DNA of 64,000 bases from assembly GCA_963682055.1 (NCBI GenBank), contig OY821750.1, positions 4,466,501-4,530,500 on the forward strand. Direction: 5' to 3'. Every line of letters starts with the position of its first letter. Within the stretch, counting starts at the first letter, position 1. This DNA comes from Primula veris. Lineage: Eukaryota > Streptophyta > Magnoliopsida > Ericales > Primulaceae. The translations under genes and the position numbers were made by a program. Shown here piece after piece: positions 10,896 to 23,341 of the stretch. The notes under the pieces were generated by a model. It was not told the DNA's origin. It ran no database searches and saw only the letters and a program-made list of their open reading frames with translations.

Positions 10896-10992
10896 TAGAT
10901 TAAACCTATAAGCTTCCGCAACTCCGACGGGCGACTAATGGAAATATATGACTAATATTTCCTTTCTAATACTAAATCCTATAAAAACAGTA

Positions 10993-12599
10993 GTTTAACA
11001 CTGTAAAACCATTAAAACCAGGTAAGAATGGGTGTGTACATAGTCTGAATCATTCCGGATTGAGCCAAAACCAGATTCAAGTGAGAACTTGGATGTGTTA
11101 CTTCAACGTGTACCTATTTTAGTATAGGTAGCTGAATCAGAATATTTAAAGAGGATGAGCTTTTTTATGAATGAAAATGTCTTGAAAAAGTATATTTTGT
11201 TTGTAGTATAATTCTAGTAGATGGTATCTTTTTTTTTTGAAAGGCTAGTAGATGGTATCTACTACGGACCACCATGGTTATTACCAGTTATAAACATTAT
11301 TACTGTGTCCGTTCTCGTACTTTGTGAGGTAAGAAGGGTTTATACAAAATATACACCATTCTATTCCGACCAACGGAACTCTTACATGTCCATTACATAT
11401 CTTCTCTTTGCATCAGTCTTGTTTAACGCATTGTTATTAAACAATAATGTTGTCATATATAATATATTCAGTTTCTTTCTAGAAATTCACAAAACCATTT
11501 TATAAAAAGGAACAACAAGTTACAAGACGTCGGACCTCTTTAAAGCATGTTAAACGGTGAGATTTGGCAAGTGAGCTTTAGGTGAGTAGGAGCGACTGAT
11601 CAAGTTTAACGGTTTGTAGTTCGGGTACGAAGTTCAGTTTTTTAATATAAAATATTAAAATATCATAAATAAAATAAATTTATTTTCATTAGAATCACAT
11701 TTATTACTTTAACTATGAAGTTTAGTTAAGAAAATTCTATTTAAAAAACTTTTTATATATTTTTAAATAATAATAAATTATAAATAAAAGTTATTTTAAA
11801 AATTGTTCATACACCAAATTGATGTATCGCTTAATTCCAGGGACCAGTTTGCATGAAAAACAAATTGCCAGATAATTCTAAGGATCAGTTTGAAGGATTT
11901 AAAGTCCTCCAGGGACCAATTAGAAATTAAACAATTTTTTTTTTTGCTTTTTTAATAAAAAAGGCGAGGACGCAATCCATTCTATATATAGAAACTGCTC
12001 CTCTCTTTCTCTATATCCTTCAAATCCTTGTCCGACGGACGGAACAAAAGACCGTTAAACATGCTCTTACAATTTAATAAAAGACAAATTAACAAAACAT
12101 ACTACTTTTGAAATTAAATTAACAAAAACATAACTAAAAATTTCTAATTAACAAAAACATACCAAAAAATTCATACAATAATTTGTATATTTTATATACT
12201 TATTGTAAAAGTTAATACCCTTATTTCAAAAATTTATACCCTAATTTGTATATTTTCATATTCTTATTCCAAAAACTTATACATTTATTTTAAAACTGCA
12301 TACCCTAATTCATAGAGTTCTAAATTATTTTCAAACTTCATACCCCGATTTACATAATTCATATTCTTATTTTCATAATTTATATTCATAATTTTCGATT
12401 TCATACCCTTAATTCACGGAGTTTATACACTTATTTTTCAAACTTATACACTAATTAACAAATCAAACCTTTACTCGTTCTCCGATCTTGAACTATTACG
12501 TCGCCGTTGTGAGCTTCTCATTTGACGACCACATTTTTATCATCATCAATATCGAGTTTTCGACCTCGCTTTACACTCTCGCTGCCCACTCCGATAGAT
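10993..12599. repeat. Upstream flank of SOT array unit 2
   Basis: This is the second copy of the 1-1608 flank, nearly identical throughout, including a Harbinger-like MITE. After 12,599 it continues into sequence that unit 1 has lost. It marks the tandem unit carrying SOT3. Confidence 0.9.
11543..12066. mobile_element. PIF/Harbinger-like MITE, copy 2
   Basis: Same element as 553-1075, with the same inverted ends and TTA target duplication (11,540-11,542 and 12,067-12,069). A segment of about 35 bp close to the left end differs from copy 1; the rest is nearly identical. Confidence 0.7.
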
Positions 12600-12611
12600 G
12601 TCTCCGTCTCG

Positions 12612-12822
12612 ATATTTACCGAAAATAGAGATCGGAGAGAGAAAGGGAAGAAGTGGAGAAAGATCGGAAAGAGAAACATGAGCAGAGAGAGATCGAAAAG
12701 AGAAAGAAAGGAGGAGAAATCGAAAAGAGGAGGAAATAAGAGTATAGAGATCGGAGAGAGGGAGAATGAGAAGGAGAATGAGAGAGAGCGAAAGGAAGAG
12801 AGAGAGAGAAAATATATATGGA
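12612..12822. repeat. GA-rich low-complexity tract
   Basis: This is a purine-rich run of gaga and agaaag words. It yields a 103-codon frame made almost only of Arg, Glu and Lys, which I treat as a by-product of the repeat and not a gene. Confidence 0.85.
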
Positions 12823-12839
12823 GACATGAATAAGATTTT

Positions 12840-13690
12840 TTATTTTTTATTAATTATTAATTAAAGTTATGTTTTTTATAATATAAATTTTGATTGTATA
12901 TTTTTTTAATATAATAAGTTTAGCGTATGTTTATATAATTTACCTTAAATAGATTATCTGGAGACAATGAGAAGTGTTCTATTTGTCACATCATTTTTAG
13001 TTTCAAATAACATAAATGTTCAACGACCATCCCAACCCCCAATCGCAACACCTCCCAAAAAACATACACAAACACCAACACCGACACAAGCATCAATGAA
13101 ATCTTGCCAACCAATAAAGATACACATACACTACACAATTATCGATGAAATCATGCCAACTAATGAAAAACCAGATAAAATGTCACAAATATAATATGTG
13201 GATAAGATTGGCAATGATATCAAACTAATATTAATACCTTTCAAAAATAACATTATTCTCCACACCCTCAACAAAACAAAACTTGAGCAAAGAATCTGGG
13301 TGACAACAGGAACGGCTGTACAACCCACTTTTGAAAGTACAAAATTGAAGCTACCAAAATTACATGAAGGTGGAGAATACTTGCCCGTATTACAATACAA
13401 CTCTCATTCATTTTTTCAGTATAAACATACTTTGATACATTTAGATTCTTTAAAAAATGTTGTTTTTTTCTTTAATTAATATGAGTTGAAGCCCACGTTG
13501 AGTTTTATTAGAATAAATGACCATAAAATTCTTATTACACGAGAAAAACCAAACAGAGACTTAAATAAAACTCCTTACAAGGGTATTGACAAAAACAAAA
13601 AAATACAGCTTGAATAAACAGCCACGAAATTCCTTCTTCTTCGAAAGCTATTGTTGGTATACATAGATCAATAATATAGAGAGGAGGTTG
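12840..13690. other. AT-rich spacer with unrecognised open fragments, then SOT3 upstream block
   Basis: Short open stretches (12,967-13,194 and 13,198-13,479) look less random than their surroundings. I recognise no domain in them, and they may be decayed transposon coding sequence. From about 13,640 the sequence is a diverged copy of the SOT promoter block (gaggaggttgttatac), cut by the solo LTR at 13,697. Confidence 0.45.
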
Positions 13691-13696
13691 TTATAC

Positions 13697-14834
13697 TGAA
13701 ATTACTATCCGCGGTTGTAGTTAATGTTACGCAGTTATGTTGCAAATACAGTTGAAAACACAGTTGGAAACATAAGTTTAATGATACAGAACTAAAATTT
13801 AAACGTACTTGAAAGAAATTCACACCCACGTTTAACAACGGAGTTCACCCAACTGAATTACGTTTCCGGTACACTCACCCAGATTAATGATATTATAAAA
13901 GATTACAATATATGATTTAAGTTTTAATAAAAAACTCTCAGACTCAATATAAGATTTCTGCCTATCTGTATATTGCTCATACTATATAAATATCACTCAA
14001 AATATCAATGACATCACATCATTGTCTTTCTATTTAAGTTTCTCACGTGTGTGTATCGTGCATCTTTCTAAGTTATAGTTTTTTATAGTTTAAAACATAC
14101 ACTTTTTACAAGCAATACTACCAACTATTTATAAAGAAAGAATTACAATCTTCAAAGATATTCAAATCTTTATTCTTCAATACCTTCTTGATTGGTTTTA
14201 AGTCTTCAATTTGATCCAATCATGCAGCAATCCCACGCACAAGATATCTTCCGATTGATCTCAACTTCCTTTGATACACACGAGATAAAACTTACTTGTA
14301 GTTAGAAGATTTTGTTTATTTTAAAAAGATCATGTAAATAATATTTTCTATATAAAATCTTGCTTACAATATCTTATTAATTTCAATTTATACAAAATAT
14401 ATAAAAGATTTCTGAATTAATTAAGATTGAAATAATGATAAAAAATTAGGTAAGAATAGGAGATTTAGTTAGTATAAAATATGGAACAAGATAATATATT
14501 TTAGATACTAAATCTTTTGAAACTAAACTTTCTAATTCTATAAATAACATTTCATTATTTATCACTTAATTATTCTCAATATATATAAATCAAATCTCTG
14601 TATATATATGAGAATATATCCTCCCACTTTAATTCGAATAATTAACTTAAAGATCAAGTAACGTGGTAATATAAAATAATACAGAATAGTGCGTATTGAC
14701 AGGTTAGATTGCAACTGAGATTGCAAATTCAGCTGTAAACATAAACTGTGTCAATTCTTAATATTTAACCTAGATTACTTTGCTCGAACCAATTGACAAT
14801 TAAGAGTTATTAGGCTACAAATATGATCCTAACG
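13697..14834 (+). mobile_element. Family A solo LTR in the SOT3 promoter
   Basis: It starts TGAAATTACTATCCGC and ends ATGATCCTAACG, with flanks TATAC (13,692-13,696) and TATAT (14,835-14,839), a 5-bp duplication with one change. It splits the conserved SOT promoter block: the TATA side lies before it and the leader after it. SOT3 has therefore lost its normal promoter spacing. Confidence 0.8.
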
Positions 14835-14951
14835 TATATATCATTTTCATGTGCAATTCGTTTGAACAAATGTGTTACAAAACGTGAAGTATTTTCTTCC
14901 TTATTCTTAGCTAGAGATATACTGGGCGGTTACATTGGTGAAAACACAATA

Positions 14952-15473
14952 ATGGCTTCATTTCTCGATCCCAATGACCAAAAAGGCGAAACCGAAATAA
15001 GCGTTGAAAGTTACAAAGAGTTGTTCTCGCCCCTTCCAAAGGAAAAAGGGTGGTTAACGGAGCATATGTATCTATACCAAGGCTATTGGTATGATCCCAT
15101 ACATGTCATAGGGACCATGGCAGTTCAAGAACACTTCAAGGCTAGGGAAACCGATATTTCCTTAGCTTCAAGTCCAAAATCCGGCACGCTTTGGCTTAAG
15201 GCCATTCTCTTTGCGATCGTGAACAGAACAAAATACAAAATTATCGACCACCCACTCCTCACCACGAACCCTCACAAATGCGTGCCTTTCTTAGAGTTGG
15301 ACCTTTTCCAGGAACCTCCATTTGTAGACGTCAATAGTATGCCTTCCCCACGCCTCTTCGGGACCCACATCCCATTTCCTTCATTACCCAGGTCTATTGA
15401 AAGCTCCGGTTCTCGGATTGTATACGTCTGTAGGGATCCTAAAAACTTTATTTTTAAAAAAACCTGTTACTAA
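14952..15473 (+). pseudogene. Sulfotransferase SOT3, truncated by a Gypsy-like element
   Basis: The ATG at 14,952 matches the other SOT starts. About 163 residues of normal SOT follow, with the PAPS loop SSPKSGTLWLK and the GTHIPF His motif, up to VYVCRDPK. At about 15,441 the frame runs into an LTR and ends ten codons later at 15,473. The middle and C-terminal half, including the second PAPS contact, is missing. Only the last few bases and the 3' flank reappear at about 23,352, after the 7.9-kb element. A protein from this frame could not be an active sulfotransferase. Confidence 0.88.
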
Positions 15474-17191
15474 TTTTACTAATAAAAAGGACCCAATAGA
15501 TTTGTTTCTAAATATTTGTTATTTTTGAGTAGTAAAACAATATTTTTGGATTAAGAGTTAGCTTTTAGAACTTTGGGTACCAAATAGTTCGCTTCTACAA
15601 ACTATCTAAAAACAGTTTTTCTAAACCTAAAAATCAGCCCACTTTTCAATTCTTTAAACCTAAAAATCAGCCAAGAGAAAAGAGAGAAAAAGAGAGAAAA
15701 GAGAAGAAGAAGAAGAAGAAACCACGCTAGCGGATTCTTACCGGAAACATCTCCTCTACGCGCTAAGGTAACGGGGGTTATCCATTGCGACTAGATGAGG
15801 GTGTATGCTAGAATTTGGTTTACGTTTATTAGAAATTGAGGGTTTATGCCTTTTTATCTTAATTAGGTTTATAAATTATTAATTGGGTTTATTTGTTGTA
15901 TGAATTATTCACTTATTTGAATGGGAGAAATTGATGAGTTAGTTATATTAATTTCGAATTAATGATATTATGGATGGGTTTGCATGTTTTAAGCGTTGAT
16001 TATGAGTTATTATGGTTTTTGATAGAATTGGGTAAATTATTGTTGAATATAGATGGATTGTAGTTTATGCATACAAGATGTTTGTTAAAATGCATGAATG
16101 AGTTTTTATGTTGTTGAAGTGATTGACTAGTTGTGAATCTATCATCTATGATTATGGTTTATGTTGTATTACGTTAAGTGACGTATGAGTTTATGTCAGT
16201 TGAATAGTATAATATTATTGGCCGAGGCCTTAATATTTATACGAATGAGATGGTGTTATTTGAATGATTTTATATTATTGGCCGAGGCCTTGTGATTTAG
16301 CTGTAGTGGCAAGGGTCTCTGTCTCTCCCTAATTTCGGGGACAGAAGATGGCCGAGGGGATAGGGAATGACTCGTCTTACGGACCGGGGCGAGTGGCGTT
16401 ATAGGTCCCAGTGTGCACTATATTTACTTTTATGTTAGCAATGGTCTATGTCTCTCCCTAATTCCGGGGGCATAAGATGGCCGAAGGGATAGGGAATGAC
16501 TCGTCTTACGGACTGGGACGAGTGACGTGAGAGGTCCAAGTGCGCACTATAAATCTATTTTTATGTTGCAATGGTCTCTATCTCTCCCTAATTCCGGGGA
16601 CAGAAGACGGCCGAAGAGATAGGGAATGACCTACCTTACGGACTGGGGTAGGTGGCGTGAGAGATCCATGCATGCTATAGTTGTGTGTTGATGTTATTTA
16701 ATTTATTTAATTTATCGTAGTTGTAGAATGTTATTATATTTCTCTTTATACGTCGATTATCGTAGTTGTAGAATTTGTGAGCTCTTGCATTTATGGGATG
16801 GAGTGACTGTATTTGTGGTGCCGTCCCGTCTAGTTATGTGCGTGGGACTCACCGTTACAATTTTGTATTTCAGGTACAACTTAGGTTGAGGCGTATGGTT
16901 AAGAGCTTTAGCAAGGCATCACATGGGTTCGGGCTTTTACTTTCTTTTCATTTTTATTCTATTTTGAGGTTGTAGCCTACGGGCAAATTCTTTCATTTGG
17001 TATTTTCTTAGTTTTATAAAACTTGCATTGTAGCCGTGTTTGGCAACATTTTTATTTAATTTTCAATTGTTCCTTTAGCTCGTAATTATTTATTTTTAAA
17101 AATTCAAATTTTGTACCAACAGGTTTCACTTTCATTTTGTTTTAAAAAAATCATGCCTCGATATCCGTTTTACGGTTTTTGGGGCTTGACA
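15441..17191 (+). repeat. 5' LTR of the Gypsy-like element, left-truncated
   Basis: It aligns with 22,503-23,341 of the 3' LTR with only scattered differences, then continues to the TTGACA end. It contains a tandem triplication at 16,309-16,697. Confidence 0.8.
16309..16697 (+). repeat. Tandem triplication of about 130 bp in the LTR
   Basis: Three units begin near 16,309, 16,438 and 16,568, each with gtctctccctaattccgggg, then a gatggccga word, then agggaatga. The third is the most diverged. The 3' LTR is truncated before this point, so copy number cannot be compared. Confidence 0.85.
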
Positions 17192-17194
17192 AGT

Positions 17195-17206
17195 TGGTAT
17201 CAGAGC
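17195..17206 (+). promoter_or_regulatory. Primer binding site (initiator tRNA-Met)
   Basis: The perfect tggtatcagagc lies three bases after the LTR end at 17,191. This is the standard minus-strand primer site of many plant LTR elements. Confidence 0.85.
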
Positions 17207-18161
17207 TAACTAGGTTCTTGTATACTTTGGGACGACGGGAAGATGGGTAACCATTGGACCAAGATCCATTGTATCAATTTTTCCAAAACTTTTTTTCAAA
17301 AACTTAAACATTTTCTAAAAACGGGGGGTTGTATCTAGTTTAAGACATGTAGCTTGAAGTTTGTATTAGTTGATGTAAGGAAAGTCCACATGTGAGGCAA
17401 GTTGGGGACAATGAGGATGCTCGTTGATCCCGGCTCGCCAAACTAGTGGGTAGACCTCTCGTCTGTATGTGTGAAGGAATACCTTAGCGATGTGGAATTC
17501 TAGAGTATGCGAGGATGCTCGGGTGCTTTAGTATAACGTATCGTGATGGGTTATCCCTCGCATTTTTGTGTTGATTGTATGCGTGTGTAGATTTATATGA
17601 TGTGTATGAGGTATAAGTTTGCATGTTTGGTAGTAGCGAACTATTAGAGTGCGAGAATTGTGAATTGATGATTTTATGTAGCATGTTTCTTTTTTTTTTT
17701 TTTAAATTATTAACTTGTGTGTTGGGGAATATTATATGCGAATCGATGTTGTTCGTAAAAATATTATGGATTAGAATGATGTTGTGTGATATGTGCCTTG
17801 TAAGGAATTTACAAGTGTTTAGTAATTTTACGTTTTTGTATTGATAATTTTCTGCAGAAAAACGACCAGTCGTTTTGTCAAAAACGATCGGTCGTATCTG
17901 GCAATTTTGCTATTTTTCTCGTTATACTTCAAACACTCGTAACTTTTTCATTTTAACTCCGATTCTGGTTCTGCTTGAACCGTTGGCTTCGTATTTCAGT
18001 ACTCTATAATTTGAACCTTAGAAATCTTGATAAATGATTAACATGAAAAATGAGCTTTTATCATGTTTTACATGTTTTGTGATTATCGCGTAATGTGCGG
18101 AATGTTGTATTGTATGATTAGCAGAATTTGATGTCTTTGCAAATTATTATAATATGTTATA

Positions 18162-18164
<3 letters not shown>

Positions 18165-18239
<75 letters not shown>
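18165..18239. repeat. (AT)n microsatellite
   Basis: An uninterrupted AT run of about 75 bp in the interior of the Gypsy-like element. Confidence 0.97.
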
Positions 18240-18244
<5 letters not shown>

Positions 18245-20204
18245 AAATACATGTATTAGAATGAGAGAAAAAAAAAAGATTTGGTTAGATTTTATTAGTT
18301 GGAAAACATGAATGTTTAATTACGTTTTGTGAGGTCGTGTCCTAAATTCATTAGTTTTATAAGTCGTTTGTGCACTTATTTCCTCCTTACAACATGATTC
18401 TACTCTTTTAGTCATTGAATATAAACTTTTCTTGGTTAGATTGTAAGCTAGTGTTTTATATATATGCTTCACATTTAGCAACTATTTTCCTTCACTCGTT
18501 AGAATGATAACCGGGGACTTAGATATTTTAGGTTCTAAGTTAATTATCCCTACATGAAGAATCTCGTTTGATACTATAATGTAAGACTTAATTTAGTTGA
18601 GTTGGTTTGGTGTCCTTATTTAAGAGGAATTACACACAGTTAATTTCATTGTACTAAATTCAAGGTCGATATAAGGGAATTTTAATAGATTTTATTTTTA
18701 TAAGATTAACTATTGAAAACTTAAGAAATATATCTGGTGTAGCATGCCCCTGTACAAGTTAAAATGTTTGAGTTTGTAAACTATTATAGGTGAGACAAAG
18801 TTTTTAAAACGTTTTCTTATTATGTCTATTAATGGTTTGTACGTTAATGAAGTCACTGGTTTGGTATATATAAATAAAAATGTAGTTAACTATTGCAGCG
18901 GATTGTAACTAACAAACAAAATGGCATGATAGGATATATTTATTTATTTTATGGATTTTTTTTTTAGTTGAAGTTTTCGACAGCTATAAGAGAACCTCGA
19001 TTATGATAGTTTCCTTCTAATTTTTGTAATTTAATGTTGTCCATGGATTATCTTTCGGTGCCGACTTTTACTTAGAGTTTCAATGAAATGATACGTTAGG
19101 TTATTTTCAATTCGTTTGACCACTATAAAAGATGTTTTAAGCTATAATTAGGATTAAAACTTGAGATTTAATTTGTGTTTAAAGTGTTCTAATAATAAGT
19201 GAACTAGCATTATAGTTGTCCTAGTTATTTCAAGTAAATCTCTTTGGTCGGATTAGTTGCAAAGTTTCAACAGGTCTTGCACTTTGATTGAGAGCATGTA
19301 TTACATGTGAATTTGGAGTGGTATTTTGGGACTATATATAAATTATTAGGTTTTGCGCTTCTTATTAATTAAAGATTGTTTTGTTTAAGAGAACATGGTA
19401 TAAAGGGAGATTGGTATTATTTTTGGGTGGTGGTCTAGATGCTAAAACTGGATTGTTTGATAAATTAGAAACAAAATGCAATGTTAGGCCGGTTAGCACC
19501 ATTATTATTATTATTTTATCAGAGCGTGCAGCGGAAGCACATGAAATAGATATAGATGTATAAGTAATAAATGTTTCGGAAAACGATATGGAAACAAGTT
19601 TTGGAATAGGTTTGGTTATCTTACGGTATAAATATCAATAATAGTTGTTTGAATTTGAACCATCCCAGAGGTTAATTATCAGTTCAAGGAAAAACATGGT
19701 AGGAACAAATTTTTTTTTATTTTTTTTACCAATTAAAAGATTAGCTTACCTCATGTGTTTTGCTTTCATGATGTACACTTTGTTATTAGCATTGATGATG
19801 ACTAAAATCAGAATTTGGACTAAGAATTATGTAGACAGGAGTTATAGAGTTTTGGAATTATGATTGATGGGAGTTATAGAATTTGGTAATTAATGAGATA
19901 ATAAACGATCGGAAGTGGTAAAAGTTTGACCTTAGGAATTTATGTTAGTATTTTTCCATCATAAGTTTTCAAGTTTCACAAGGATAATGATGATATTATT
20001 AATAGTAATTTTAATCTCAAATGAGTTTCCAAGATACCTTTTATTATACTTCTTTTATATAGTTTATGCTACATGCACACACAAGTAACTGTTTTGGAGA
20101 CCGGTTGGTTAAAGAAATTATGTGAGCTGATTTAATCACGTCTAAGAAAGCATATATAATATTATTTAGAAACATTATCTTTTTTTTTCAAGATATTAAA
20201 GAAA

Positions 20205-21860
20205 TAAAGTTTCGGGACGAAACTTCTTTAAGTGGTGTAGAGTGTAAAATCACGTATTTTAATTTAAAAATTTTATTTTGAATATTTATTCTTCTAAATA
20301 ATTACTCATGTGACTATTTGTTTTCATAAGTAAGAATACTAATGTTTAGTTGTTTAAGTGATTTAAGGAACTTACGGTTACACGTTATCAAAGCTATAGA
20401 GTTTTAAAGGATTTAGAGGTATTTAATTGGTAAAATAATTTACCATGGATTGATACGTGGTAGTACTTTTAGGGATTAGCTGGTAAGAATTGGGCCTAGT
20501 ACTTATGTAATTTACTTCGGTTAGAAATATTGAATTGTATAAACGTATGATTAGGAATAATGGTGTAAGTTATAGGTCTTTGAATGCCTCACTAAGATGA
20601 TTAATGACATGATTTGATTGTATTCATATATAAAACCGATGCCTTGTCTGAAGGGTAAATGTCAATTAAGAATAGTAAATATTATATTGAGTTTCTATAA
20701 CGAGATGTTTGTATTTATTCCTATAACTACTATGCGTGGAATATTTAAGGAGAAATAATGTTACATGTATTCAAAAAGTTTCTGTTGCTAGTAATTTATT
20801 AAGGAGGTAACCTTGCATGAGAAATTGAAACGGAAGTAATAAATTGGTATAGAATTGTAGTATAAATGCTAAGCCAATTGTCATGCCATATACACGTCCC
20901 TTTAATGAATTCTTCCTTGTTAATATAGATATATACACTAGTGCAAATAAAGAAAGAAAGCTAGGTAGCATTTCCCTGATTAGATTCTGTACTTCTTTAC
21001 TGTATTAAAATTATATGTATGTAACGAAAGTATACAAAGATGAGAGAATTAAAGTCCTATGTTGAGCAAGTGAAAAGGTTTAGTGGAAAGCTAAGCACTA
21101 GATTATTCTTTGTAGAAATGTTTATGTTCTTTCGGATTAATATTAGGTGAGTGAGTTTTGTCTTGCTATTATAAATATTCCGTTGCAACTTTTGATAATA
21201 TTTTACAGGCTCATGGGTATTATTTTTCAAGTACTATTTATATATGGAAATATTGTTTTTATATTGTTACGAAAACAAAGAAAAAGATCGACGGTAAAGA
21301 GATTGAGGAAGTCAATCGGGTTGGTACTTTAAGATATACATGTTATCATTTTGCTTTTATCATAAAAAGAAAGAAAAAGATTTTATTATTACTATTGCGA
21401 TAGATTTAATTTTGATGAAAGAAAAGTGAAAAGTTTATTTATCTTTTATATTTAAGTAATTTCTAAATACTTATGCATTGAGAATTTTTATTAAACAAGT
21501 TATTATGTTCCAAGAAACTGAAAGGAAAAAATCTTATTTTCGACCCGTATAATATATTGGGAGGCTTTCTCTCTCATTGAGCTCGTTTGGCTCACCACTC
21601 TCTTTTTAAAAAAAAAATATTTTCAGGTTAACGAGCAGTTAAGTAAGGTTGATATCGAGTCAGTTTGAGGACCAGAAATACCTTTAAGATTATGTGTTAA
21701 ATTCTGCTACGATTACATTTTTATTTTAGTTGTAAGAGATTAACTTCTTGTAATGAACGTAATTTTCGAGATTCTATTTAATGAAGCTTTTGCTAGAAAT
21801 TTGAGCTTATTTAATGAGTTATTTAGCGAGTGTTTAATAATTATTTCAGCCGTGTGACAC
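20205..21860 (+). mobile_element. Possible second, nested LTR inside the Gypsy-like element
   Basis: At 20,210-20,242 a tttcgggacgaaac word and a purine-rich stretch resemble the tract before the 3' LTR at 22,376. They are followed by TGTAAAATCACG at 20,243. An LTR-like end GTGTGACA lies at 21,860. This could be the 3' LTR of another Gypsy-type element. However, GTGTGACACCCC can also be read as an LTR start at 21,853, so the extent is uncertain. Confidence 0.35.
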
Positions 21861-22358
21861 CCCAGGGTCTGGGTTGAGAGTTTATTTTATTTGAGTTTAG
21901 TTTACTAGAAAGACCGTATTTTGAGTGTTGTAGACGTTGTGGAGTTGTTGAGGTAGAAACATGTCATCTTTGCTTACTTTATTGTTTTGGAGTTGTTGAG
22001 GTAGAAACATATCATCTTTGCTTACTTTATTGTCTTTTATTCAATTAGATATTGTATACAGACGGTTACTTGATTTGATGTTCTTACATGTTGGTCATTT
22101 TCTGGAGTTATGGATTATGGAGTTGGTACGGGTTGTGAATATTATGTTTGATATTGCATATAGGTGTTTACCTTATTTTATATTTTTACATGTTGTTCAT
22201 GTATTTATGTTATGGAGTTGTTACGGGTTGTGAACCCTGCGTATGTTGTTTCTTGAATTATGTCACGAATTGTACATTCAAAATTCTTATGGCCTTGTTT
22301 ATAGAAGCTTATAATTTCTGGGTATAGTTGTTTAGAGAGAAATTTCGGGACGAAATTC

Positions 22359-22375
22359 TTTTAAGGAGGGTTAGT
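22359..22375 (+). promoter_or_regulatory. Polypurine tract region
   Basis: The purine-rich stretch taaggagggttagt directly precedes the TGTAACATCC start of the 3' LTR. This is the position of the plus-strand primer. Confidence 0.6.
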
Positions 22376-23341
22376 TGTAACATCCCGTTTTATTTATAAA
22401 TGGTTTTATTTATGATTTAATTCATCCAAAAATCTTTTATACAAATTTTTACCAAAAACCGGTCACTCGACTAATTTTTAGCCAAAAACCGAAACTCTTC
22501 CGAAAAACTTTATTTTTAAAAAAACCTGTTACTAATTTTACTAATAAAAAGGACCCAATAGATTTGTTTCTAAAGATTTGTTATTTTTGAGTAGTAAAAC
22601 AATATTTTTGGATTAAGAGTTAGCTTTTAGAACTTTGGGTACCAAATAGTTCGCTTCCACAAACTATCTAAAAACAGTTTTTCTAAACCTAAAAATCAGC
22701 CCACTTTTCAATTCTTTAAACCTAAAAATCAGCCAAGAGAAAAGAGAGAAAAAGAGAGAAAAGAGAAGAAGAAGAAGAAGAAACCACGCTAGCGGATTCT
22801 TACCGGAAACATCTCTTCTACGCGCTAAGGTAACGGGAGTTATCCATTGCGACTAGATGAGGGTGTATGTTAGGATTTGGTTTACGTTTATTAGAAATTG
22901 GGGGTTTATGCCTTTTTATCTTAATTAGGTTTATAAATTATTAATTGGGTTTATTTGTTGTATGAATTATTCACTTATTTGAATGGGAGAAATTGATGAG
23001 TTAGTTATATTAATTTCGAATTAATGATATTATGGATGGGTTTGCATGTTTTAAGCGTTGATTATGAGTTATTATGGTTTTTGATAGAATTAGGTAAATT
23101 ATTGTTGAATATAGATGGATTGTAGTTTATGCATACAAGGTGTTTGTTAAAATGTCTGAATGGGTTTTTATGTTGTTGAAGTGATTGGCTAGTTGTGAAT
23201 CTAGCATCTATGATTATGGTTTATGTTGTATTACGTTAAGTGACGTATGAGTTTATGTCAGTTGAATAGTATAATATTATTGGCCGATGCCTTAATATTT
23301 ATACGAATGAGATGGTGTTATTTGAATGATTTTATATTATT
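22376..23341 (+). repeat. 3' LTR of the Gypsy-like element, right-truncated
   Basis: It begins TGTAACATCCCG and matches the 5' LTR from 22,503 onward. It stops at about 23,341, in front of a short repeat of gaatgagatgg. The last roughly 900 bp of the LTR are missing. Confidence 0.8.

Larger units (their letters stand above)
9558..10971 (+). mobile_element. Small tRNA-Met-primed LTR element remnant with a nested LTR
   Basis: The insertion is bounded by a perfect 5-bp target duplication CTAAA (9553-9557 and 10,972-10,976). The equivalent region at about 24,085 shows the empty site. Both ends carry the word aatggaaatatat followed by gatattt or aatattt, consistent with two LTR edges. At 10,883 the sequence tggtatcaagagc follows a ...taaca end, as in a Copia element primed by initiator tRNA-Met. 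Only about 290 bp remain once the inner family A LTR (9657-10,780) is removed. It is either a TRIM-like miniature element or an internally deleted Copia. No coding sequence is present. Confidence 0.6.
15441..23341 (+). mobile_element. Non-coding Gypsy-like LTR element (LARD-like)
   Basis: The same LTR sequence starts at 15,441 and at 22,376. The 5' LTR lacks its first 127 bp and runs to 17,191 (end TTGACA). It is followed by a tRNA-Met primer site (17,195-17,206). The 3' LTR starts TGTAACATCCCG at 22,376 after a purine-rich tract, and is cut off at about 23,341. The gaaatttcgggacgaaattc word before the tract is seen in plant Ty3/Gypsy elements. The 5.2-kb interior shows no gag or pol that I can recognise, which fits a large retrotransposon derivative. 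Both outer LTR edges were deleted together with the middle of SOT3. Confidence 0.75.

Noticed and set aside
12522..12833. 103-codon frame rich in Arg, Glu and Lys
   Set aside because: It is a translation of a GA-rich low-complexity tract.
21147..21403. Overlapping small hydrophobic frames in the Gypsy-like element
   Set aside because: Chance frames in AT-rich sequence; hydrophobicity follows from base composition.
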